Source: Rhynchonema sp. JSB1_4
Lineage: Eukaryota > Nematoda > Chromadorea > Monhysterida > Xyalidae
Direction of reading: 5' to 3'
Assembly (NCBI GenBank): GCA_030248065.1
Contig: JASAMV010006783.1
Coordinates: 1-64,000 of the forward strand
DNA length: 64,000 nucleotides
This document shows, piece after piece, positions 55,648 through 64,000 of this stretch (positions within the stretch are counted from its first letter, which is position 1; each line of letters starts with the position of its first letter). The notes under the pieces are model-generated. The model was not told the origin of the DNA. It did not search any database and saw only the letters and a program-made list of their open reading frames with translations. The translations under genes were made by a program, and so were the position numbers.

Positions 55648-56750
55648 ATATCGTCGGTATCGGTAAAATTAAGACCAAGCCCCAACAAAAGACCAACCCC
55701 CTTTTTGTGTGCAGCGTGTAGCTGGCAAACTATTCTAAACATTCACCAAAAATTTTGTCTCAAAACGCTATGTACGTTGAGTTACAGCATGTTGAAAACA
55801 CCTGCTAGTCCCCGTTGGGGGTTGGTCTAGTTTCTTATTTTTGAAAAAGAAAACCAAGTTGGTTGGCGGAGGAATTTTCGCGGACAAAAAAGACCAAGCC
55901 CCAAAGCACGCGACCCCAACACACACACACACAAGATTGCTTCAGCACATGATTGTTGCATAATACCCCAGCTGTGTGTGTGTGTTGTATTAGGGACTTT
56001 ACGCTCTCTCGGTGAGTGCGTCGCTGCTGGCCCGATCATTACGTTTATAATGTATCGTAAGGCGGCTTGGCTGTCGGCGTCTTTAGCACAGTGGCAAGCA
56101 TATCTGACTGTGGTTGTGAGAGCCACGAGTTCGAAGCTTCTCACAGACAAGCTTTTTGATGTTTTTCTTTATGTTTTCAATGTGTAAATATCAATGATTT
56201 CAACAAACAGAAACCAATCGCTTCACACCCGACGTTTGCTTCAAAATACAATCAGAAAAACCCGGCCCAAAAAATCGGGCCGGATAGGACCGGGCTGACT
56301 TTTTCTGAATCCGGCCATGCCGGACCGAGGTAACCTGATTCCCACCTCTGTAACAAGCATTTTGAATGATAATGCTGCATTTAAGACGTTTTCATGAACC
56401 CCGTATTGAATCATTTTCAAGCAGGCGAAAAATAAATGGCAGAGAAAATGGGGGTTGGACTATTTTTCGGTTTTCAACTGCTCCGCCAAGGGGCTTGGTC
56501 TATATTTATTTTTTTGTGAACTAAAACCAACCGACAAATAGCTTTGTTTTTGCTTGGATATGATGTTTCAAAGTCTACTTTTGTTTCTATGATGATCAGC
56601 AAGCTCCCTTACGTAGCCATGCCAAACATCAGCCTACCGAACCAAACCGTGTTGGAAATGCGGTCAGGCCAACTTCAAACGCTTTTTTCTCGAAAAAGTG
56701 GTTTGGGGGTTGGTCTTATTTTTACTGATACCGACGATATGTACTTTACT
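55648..56750. mobile_element. 1.1-kb element with GACCAAGCCCC word interior
   Basis: The ends are inverted: TCGTCGGTATCGGTAAAATT at the left and its near complement before 56742. Inside, GACCAAGCCCC or its complement recurs at 55671, 55891, 56485 and elsewhere. It encloses a tRNA-like sequence at 56079 and a GGGCCGG-rich fragment at 56255-56350. Confidence 0.6.
56079..56148 (+). tRNA. tRNA-like sequence, degenerate
   Basis: TAGCACAGTGGCAAGC resembles an A box and GAGTTCGAAGC a B box. The ends GTCTTTA and CACAGAC pair only at five of seven positions, and the T stem has a mismatch. It is likely a tRNA pseudogene carried within a repeat. Confidence 0.35.
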
Positions 56751-56856
56751 CTGACTGAACATCTCGGGATGTGTGGTCAGCTGACACAATAATATAAGTA
56801 AACGCTGAAAATAGAAATAAGAAATTGAGATCCAAAGTCCAAGATTCGCATTCCAG

Positions 56857-59800
56857 TTTTCATCTGAAACTGCCATCACAGCGCATTGTGCTCGATTCCC
56901 TGTTGCAACGTCTTGTGCCCGAAATGTCACTCACATTCAGCATACCAGTGCATGAACAGGACTATGGCGTGTTGGTGAAGATGCACACGAGGCGCGATTG
57001 GGTCAGAGAGGTGATGTTGCTTGGACCATGCAGCAATGGCCTTCTTGGTTGTCCGCCCATTTCGACCTCAGAGACAGTATGTAAATAAATTTCAGGGCTC
57101 GGCGTTCATACGAGCATTCCAGTTGGACGTATGGCTGGTGCTGCTCGTGTTTGTGCTCATCACCAAATTCTATACTGTCGATATCGCAACGGAAATTGAT
57201 CGCCATTGTAAAACCTAATCATATTTTTTGGTGCTTGGTTAACCATCTCATTTCAAGTTGAGCCATTAATTCGCCAAGACTGATGATAACCTAGCACACC
57301 TCAATATCAACATTACAGCATTGCATGGTGCATCCTCCATGATCAGTCGCGTGTTCGCCACGTCGGTGTGGCTGGGGTTCTTCAGTGCTCTGTTTCTTGG
57401 TTTGTATCGCAGTTCATTGCTGGCGCAGATTTTGCTCGAAAAGAAGGTGTGACTTCTTGTTTGTACGTATTTGGCAGTCATTGAGTGACTTTCTTTTCTC
57501 AGGCTCAGATCCATAAAATCATGCCTTGACCCCTGAGCCACGAAATTGAAGAATGAGGTTTTTGTTTTTTCCAAGCATTTCCAAGCACAGGTGCACCCAA
57601 TGAACAGTGAAGACGACTTCATATCGATGCTGCAATCAGGCGAATTTCGACTACTGGTACCCACTAATTTTGTGTCGATGTCCTGGTGGCGCAACGTTAC
57701 TGCGTCACCGAGTCTGTCGATGTTTCACCGCGACTTGAATTACACATTGACGGATGATGAGCAGATGGTTGTTTATTACGATGGAAACAGATGGGAGACC
57801 GTGTTAGATATGGTCAAGGTTTGATTGTGTTTGCTTCGGATTTTTTTCGAGTTCGACACTTGTTGTATAGGCAATCCATCGGCTCTGGGCACTTTTTATA
57901 CCACAGCGCATGCAGCAGCACACGCCATTTTCTAAACAAAATGTACACTTTGAGCGAGTGACATACTTTGATGACCACGTTTTATTTATCCGGTTTTCAT
58001 TTGCTGCTTGCCATAACACTTCTGCATTGTTGCAAATTTGGGGATGTTTCATGGATAACTGCAGAAATATGCATTCATTGACGGCAGTATGCAGCATGCA
58101 GCGTGTGCGTGCAGTGCCATGAGCTCGAGCCTACGTAGTGTTCGGTGTCGCCGGCGGGACCAAGATAAGACAACCTACAATACTTCATCGATTAATCATC
58201 TGTTTCGACTCTCGTGCTGCTCGGGGATTAGTGCAGCAGTAGTGAGAACACAAACGTTTCACTAAGGTACACGGTTCCACACACGTTACCGTGTACCGGT
58301 CTTCTAAGGCTGCTTTCACAATCATCCGGTTTCCGGAATCCGGTTTCCGGTTTCCGGAATTGGCTTCAAATCCGGTTTCCCTAAATGTTTTTTCCGGTTT
58401 CCGGTTTCCGGAAGTTGCTTTCACAATCATCCGGTTTCCGGTTTCCGGTTTTCGCCCTAATTCAAATCCGTTTTCCGGCGACCGGAAACCGGAAAAGGCC
58501 ATTTAGAACCGGTTCTAATTTTTTATCCGGTTTTGGGTGCATAATGAGCTGTGGACGTCATGGGATGGACAAGTTTGCTTGTGTGATGACTTGTCCCTTG
58601 TGTCTGCACACAAGTAAATTATATGCTTATAATATTAACGAATATCACTGATGTACTGATGCATTCTAGCGGTATTTTCAGAAGGTTTGCAACGTGACGT
58701 CCGCATGAAGACAACTTCTTCATAATGTTGCCATGCTCAACAGCGCTGACCACACAATATAAACGCTCATAAAGCACATAACATCAAATACAGATAGAAA
58801 ACTTTGAATGGTCAAAATAGATGCAGCTACACAATATACATACGTATGTATACATAAGATGTTTGTCCCATCGATGTATCAAGAATATGTCGAACAATCT
58901 GTTGCCCAAAATTGGGCCTGCGGTCAAAATGCAGAGCTCCAAAAAACAGCAAAGTCTCCTTTTGTAACATGCACAGAGTGCGTTATGTCTGGCCACCAGC
59001 TGGACAAAGAATGCGGTTGCCGTGTGTGATATAGAACTTGTCAAACCGCGTGCAAGTCATCAATTCCGGAAACCGGAAACCGGATTCCGGAAACCGGATG
59101 ATTGTGAAAGCGGCCTAAGGCACCCTTCACAAATGGCTTCGTGACCATTTTACTTTTGGTAAAGGGCTTCTTGATCATTTTACCATAAAACGATTCTTGG
59201 CCATTTCATTGAAGAACACATAAGAAACAGGTGTCTCTGGTTCTTGATCGCCAACTCAAAAGCCTGAATATTCGAATTTCTTAATTCCAATTTTAATTCA
59301 CAGAGCGGCGATTTCGTAACGATCATCAACTCAATGTCCTGCCATCAAGCAGCTTCAACCAGTGATTGTACCCTTCGATGTGTGTCGCTTCCTTCTATTG
59401 CCGCACAGCCATTCGGTTTCTTAATGACGCGAGACAATCAGCAATTCACTCAAGAAATTGATCGTGCCGCCAGACGATATGGGTACTTGTTTGATCAGAT
59501 CGTTGGACGATACACGAGGAATTATGAAGTTGGTGTTTTTCGGAGCTCAGCATGGTAATGCTAAGCGACATGTCAGACAGCCAGGGAACCATATTTCTTT
59601 TATGCCCCTTGGGGCATTTTTCTTTCTTGTTTGGCAATATGTTGCCAGTGTTCGTCTTGTGGCGACATGTTATGACCGACGGGCTGACGATGACCTGCTG
59701 CGCAGTCGGTCTGCGACTACACTTTGTCACCTCGGACAGTTAAAAAAGGTGATGCTTCACATCATTGCAGTGTGGTTGGCGGTACTTGGACTTTTGCATT

Positions 59801-60572
59801 CATTTCTGACCAAAACCGGTTCGTTTGCAATGACGGTTGCCTGGTGCACCGAATATGAAAATGACGAAACGGCAAAACATATGCATACTGTTGTTATCAC
59901 ACCGCTTTCCAACAGATGTACATAGATGCATTACTATGGTCGAGAGAAACCCTAAGCCAAAACCATATCAAAACCGCTCTGGTACGAGCTTTGGACCAAC
60001 CACCCATTAGGCAGTGAACCGCGCGTGCGAGCAGACATTGGGCATTGGCCAATCAGCAGTCTCGGATCAATTGACTGATGGTGATAACGAGATACGACCA
60101 CTCGGGGTGCACAACATGTTGGGCACATTCGTGATGTTGACCTGTGGACTGGCAATCGCTGTGGGATTGGGCACACTGGAATGCTTAGCGCATCGGTTGG
60201 TTGGATATGTTGAACTTGAGATGTTGATTCTTGATGCAACGTGTCCATCTCGTGCAACCGCACTGACGATGTCCTGGTGCACCGCTGAGCCGTCCTGTGA
60301 AACCACGACGAAAAGGGCTGATTTGCTGCTGTTTTAATCTGGATATTTTCAGAGAGTTTTATCCTGAATGTTGCTTTCCACATAGTTGATGATTATACAG
60401 GTAAAAAAGGTCGGACCTCAACAAATTATGATCATGTCACCGTATCAACGTTTTTTTCAGCAAAGCTGGAAGAAGCGGACGATCGAAACGACGCGCTCTC
60501 TCACCCACCAAACGCCAGCTGGTGCCACCCGGTATTGCCCCACAGTTGACAAATCCAATGTTTCACATGTAA
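56857..60572 (+). CDS. Ionotropic glutamate-receptor-like channel subunit, second paralogue (5' end not found)
   Basis: Exons: 56857-57010, 57096-57207, 57319-57446, 57591-57818, 59304-59528, 59916-59981, 60035-60195, 60461-60572. All phases match, and 56857 opens in phase 2 like its counterpart at 40651. Parts align with the first paralogue: DYGVLVKMHTRRDW; helix FIRAFQLDVWLVLLVFVLI; M3-like VWLGFFSALFLGLYRSSLLA; S2 lobe FISMLQSGEFRLLVPTNF running without an intron into MSWWRNVTASPSLSMF; CTLRCVSLPSIAAQPFGFLM; and last helix GTFVMLTCGLAIAVGLG. A basic tail (GRSGRSKRRALSPTKRQ) ends at TAA 60570. One intron of the first gene is absent here and one is extra. Most of lobe S1 is missing from the model. 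Confidence 0.7.
58308..59115. mobile_element. 808-bp PIF/Harbinger-like element with TTCCGG word arrays
   Basis: The ends are GGCTGCTTTCACAATCATCC and the complement of GGCCGCTTTCACAATCATCC. TAA flanks both ends (58305-58307, 59116-59118). Near the ends, TTTCCGG is repeated many times in both orientations. It lies in the intron of the second channel gene between exons 57591-57818 and 59304-59528. Confidence 0.8.
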
Positions 60573-61289
60573 TTACATTTATTAACAGTAGGTTGCTCTA
60601 CAGTATGTGTCTCGTCAAATTCATTTCCATAAATGTTCACGGATCGCAACTCGCGAATAAAAAACATTATTGAAACACACAAAAGCTACATCCCCAAGAT
60701 TGCGCAACAATTGCACGCCTTGTTTTTTCAATCCCAACAGTCAATGTGTTGTTTTAGCTGCGCAAAAACATTTATGAAAATCAAATTATGTAAATTGATG
60801 CAAAGAAGAGAAAGTGTGTGACAAATCGCTCAACAAGAAGCGACACATTCCATCATGCAATGACAGTTTTGTGTCAAAACGTGGTCTGCATAATGCTGTC
60901 TGTGCACGCAGTGGTTAGATCTCTATCTCGCCAACACGCAATGTGTGTGTTGCAACAATAATCCGTCAAATCTTGATAACATTTTATGACACCAACCACC
61001 GTTTTTATGAACCTTTCCACCAAAAAAGACAAACCGGCCTGTTTTTTATGTGCGTATATGAGCTTTTTTATCGCACCAAGCGGCTAACAGACATAAATAT
61101 CACATTAAATCTCAAAGAAAGCTGGTTGCTTGTCCACACATCCGTTCCACAACGAAAGAGAGCTCTCTCAGAAACCGTAACTTTTTTCAGAACAAGGGTG
61201 AATTTCTGTTCATAAAATACGCCTAGCTGGCTCACGCCACCGATGGATATTCAATACAGGCTTAGTTCGTCAACCAGCTCATCGAAATA
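60573..61289. other. Intergenic region before the cuticlin gene
   Basis: AT-rich sequence with no exon, repeat or RNA gene that I can support. It should hold the 3' end of the channel gene and the promoter of the gene at 61290. Confidence 0.4.
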
Positions 61290-64000
61290 ATGTTTCGTTT
61301 GCTGATTCTGCTGGCTTTATGGGTAAGTGTATTATACAAGCGTATTAGTGCAACAGTGCGTGCTAAATGTTTGGGTATTTGTTGCGCGGCCCCAACAATA
61401 AATTATTCTTTTATTTCCACTTGCTTGCAGCGACTGGATGCGATCAGAGCGATTCCAGTTGACAACGGTCTCGTGCTGAAACCACGCGATCCGCCCTTTG
61501 TCACAGGTGGGCCATTTTTTTATATTTTTTTGACCCGAAACCTGAAAAAATGTGGCATCTTGTTGTTCACGTTTATTGTGCGAATGCGGTCCATAAAAAT
61601 TCAGAAGAGAAATTGACGATGTTACAGAACGAATTTGCGAGGAGCTGGGCACATCCGATGTGATCTTTGTCATCGACGGGTCAACCTCAATTGGCGATCA
61701 GAATTTCGACCTGTTGCGCAACTTTCTGGCTTCGCTCACTGAGACATTCCCCGATAACAGGTGTACATCAAAATGTTTGCAACATCAAGGGCTTGTATTT
61801 CCGATGGCGTCGGACGCTTTGGGAGTACGGCCCAATGTCTGATGTGTCAGCAAGCCTGTCCACCCTTGAATGAAAAAAAAAACAACAATTTTAGTCGATT
61901 CGCTGCTGTCGAATTTTCTGGTCGCGCTGTTCTGCTATGGGGATTCGACGCCTTTCGCCGGAAACAGGACGCCGTTGGTGGGTACCATTTTAGCAAGTTT
62001 TATATTTTTAACATATGTAGGTACTGTATTATTTCATTTAAAAAACCGATTGAAAAGCGTGCTTTCATTTTTTCTAGCTGCCTTCCGCCGTATCAAATAC
62101 ATCCGCGGCACGACCAAAGTCGGCGATGCTCTACAGTTTACGCTCGACAATGTGCTGCCTGTGGGGAATAGAAGGGACATCCCGGACATCATTGTGGTGA
62201 TCACCGATGGACGATCCTCTGATGATCCAACGCAAGTCGCTGATGCTATAAGACAACAGGTTGGTGGACAGACAATCGAGCAAAGCCGGTTTGAGCAACA
62301 CCCGGGCAAAAAAAGAGCAGAACCTTATGTAGAAACAATTCGGCTCAGCTCAACACACAAAACCGAGCCAAAGTGAAGGCTCTGATAACGAAAGAAGCCC
62401 AAGCCATTGTAACAACATTAGAGCTCTTCCCTCTTGCCACTATTCCTTTTTTGCTCATAGGCCTTGCTCAAACTGGCTTTTGCGTAATTTCCGGACAACA
62501 ATATGTGTAGGAGATGGTATGGCCTAAAGTTTGGACTGCAGACCATCTGGTTTGAAACCGACCATTTCAAACGGAAGACGAATTGCGAACAATCCCTGGC
62601 CACTTATTCCGAGTATCAAACCTGATGAAGCTCAACCCAAGACGCCTTTCAAGGGCGCAAGCATCGTAGTGATGGGCATCACAGATCTGGTCGATCGTGA
62701 TCAATTAACAGCGATTGCCGGTGCGCCCGATAAAGTGATCTATGTGGAACGATTTGAACAGCTGGATACCGACGCCAGACAATTGCTACTCGGCTCGACC
62801 AGGGTCTGTCGCACGGTGGAAGGTTGGCTGATGTTTCAGGCAGAACTGTTTCAAATACGGACTACCCTGCTGTCTCACAATAATTGAGCGAAACTGCATT
62901 AGAATATGGGAAATTGTGGGGACCAATTTACCGGTTTTCTCATAAATGGCTTCATTATAAAGAGGGCGAACTGTGGCTTTGTTTTTCAACGCACTTTCAT
63001 GAAAACAGTATGATTGAATGTGGCAAATTTTTTGGGGTCAAGAGGCCACCTGGTGCATTCGCACTGATAATAATTATCCTCTAGGGGAACAGAACAAAGG
63101 ACAGAGCTCATGCTGTTACATCAACATTATTCATTCCATTCCCAGTTCAACTGGATGCGCTGGATCCGTCCCTTGATATCGACTGCCAGCCACAATCGAT
63201 CTCAATCGGTTCCCAAACCCGTCGACCGTTCGATGGTCGAATCTATGTGAAGGGTCATGTTGATCAGAGTGAATGCAGAGCGAATGGCAATGGATTGGAT
63301 AGATATGCGAGCATTGACATGCCAGTCGATCGATGTGGAACGATCAGGAAGCGAACGGTCTGATGGGCGGGATTTTTGTGGCAAATTTCGAATGCTTCAT
63401 GATCATAACTGTGCATCAAGGCTGGAATTCACGAAACGGTTGAGTGCAGAGTTGAGTGTGGAAAGTTCAGTGAAAAGTTTAGTGGTATGGATGCAGTAGA
63501 GGTGAAACCCTGCTACCGTACCTGCCACTCAACTCTCCAATCAACCCTTTAGTGAATTCCACTCAAAGACCAATTCTGCTGCTGGGTCAACCAAGTGATA
63601 ATCATCCAACAATGCATACCCCTGCCGCCCAATTGCAGTTGTCGCCCCGACCTGGTGTTGTCGTTGAGAACAGTGTCGTATTTTCATTCCACCCTTTATT
63701 CATCACCAAAGTTGATCGAGTGTTTCGTGTCCAATGTTTCTATATGGAGGCCGACAAACCACGCGAAACTGAACTGCTCGTCAGGTTGCTTGAAATACTG
63801 CGGAAACTGAAAATTTGTATTGCTTTGAGAACTACATTACTTTCATTTAAAGCAATTTTTGCGTCAACTTTCAGTCAGCTAGCGACCGAATTAGTAACGA
63901 AGCAATTCGCAATGCCCAATTGCACCTATTCGCTGCATCGTGATTCAATTGATGGCCCATTGGTGCGATTCGCACAGATCGGACAGAAAATATGGCATCA
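61290..64000 (+). CDS. cut-6: Cuticlin-like protein with vWA and ZP domains (CUT-6 type), cut by the window edge
   Basis: Exons: 61290-61322, 61431-61506, 61628-61760, 61895-61977, 62078-62259, 62654-62822, 63146-63357, 63639-63784, 63875 to the edge; all phases match. A short hydrophobic leader (MFRLLILLALW) opens it. The von Willebrand A domain (about residues 37-225) has the metal site DGSTS in VIFVIDGSTSIGDQNFD, then RFAAVEFSGRAVLL, and IIVVITDGRSSDD. The ZP domain follows from about residue 232: IDCQPQSISIGSQT, FDGRIYVKGHVDQSEC, VDRCGTIRKRT, then SVVFSFHPLFITKVDRVFRV and CFYMEADKP. It continues with MPNCTYSLHRDSIDGPLVRF at the edge. C. elegans CUT-6 has this domain order and helps shape the dauer cuticle. 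The furin-type site and C-terminal membrane anchor would lie beyond the window. Confidence 0.85.

Larger units (their letters stand above)
52114..56856. other. Region between the lectin gene and the second channel gene; mostly repeats
   Basis: No complete gene is recognised. It contains a duplicated segment of about 160 bp (53038-53165 and 53200-53320, each around GAAACACGATGGTGCTATCG), CA/CAGG microsatellites (53515-53575), two tRNA-like sequences, a perfect 181-bp inverted repeat and a long C run (about 55283-55314). A frame at 53888-54062 (KAIWRLMFDTYFIAEAEG) could be an upstream exon of the second channel gene, but its phase does not fit. Confidence 0.4.

Overview
The window is intron-rich animal DNA that reads best as a nematode chromosome. 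The clearest clue is a cuticlin-type protein joining a von Willebrand A domain to a ZP domain (CUT-6 type). A MEP-1-like zinc-finger gene, short GT-AG exons and dense small DNA transposons agree with this. All products were recognised by eye, with no database search. Exon edges come from splice consensus plus exact phase bookkeeping, and most gene models close in frame.

Layout. (1) 642-13797, + strand: a 25-exon gene for a secreted-signal, single-pass membrane protein of about 1270 residues. Its ectodomain is built from a recurring three-exon unit (exon phases 0-0, 0-1, 1-0). I do not recognise the family. A second transmembrane/tail exon pair follows at 14529-15204. (2) 17143-35499, +: a 27-exon, about 1490-residue MEP-1-like C2H2 zinc-finger protein with an acidic, low-complexity N-terminus. 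Its introns hold nested transposons. (3) 36639-39618, +: an 8-exon THUMPD3-type tRNA guanine methyltransferase. (4) 39969/40389-47856, +: a divergent ionotropic glutamate-receptor-like channel subunit. One of its introns holds a satellite of about 38 copies of a 74-bp unit. (5) 52113-48946, - strand: a secreted C-type lectin with two lectin-domain regions joined by a Thr-rich linker. (6) 56857-60572, +: a paralogue of the channel gene in (4), 5' end not found. (7) 61290 to beyond the right edge, +: the vWA-ZP cuticlin.

The non-coding DNA is dominated by short non-autonomous DNA transposons. Several have readable target-site duplications: 8 bp (hAT-like) and 3 bp TAA/ATA (PIF/Harbinger-like). 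Some are nested and can be ordered in time because an uninterrupted copy of the host element lies nearby. Many families share one oddity: the interior is made of many degenerate copies of one short word private to that family. No reverse transcriptase, transposase, rRNA gene or CRISPR array was seen.

The genes do not form an obvious pathway. The surface or cuticle genes (module receptor, two channel subunits, lectin, cuticlin) flank two housekeeping genes (chromatin/RNA regulator and tRNA methyltransferase).
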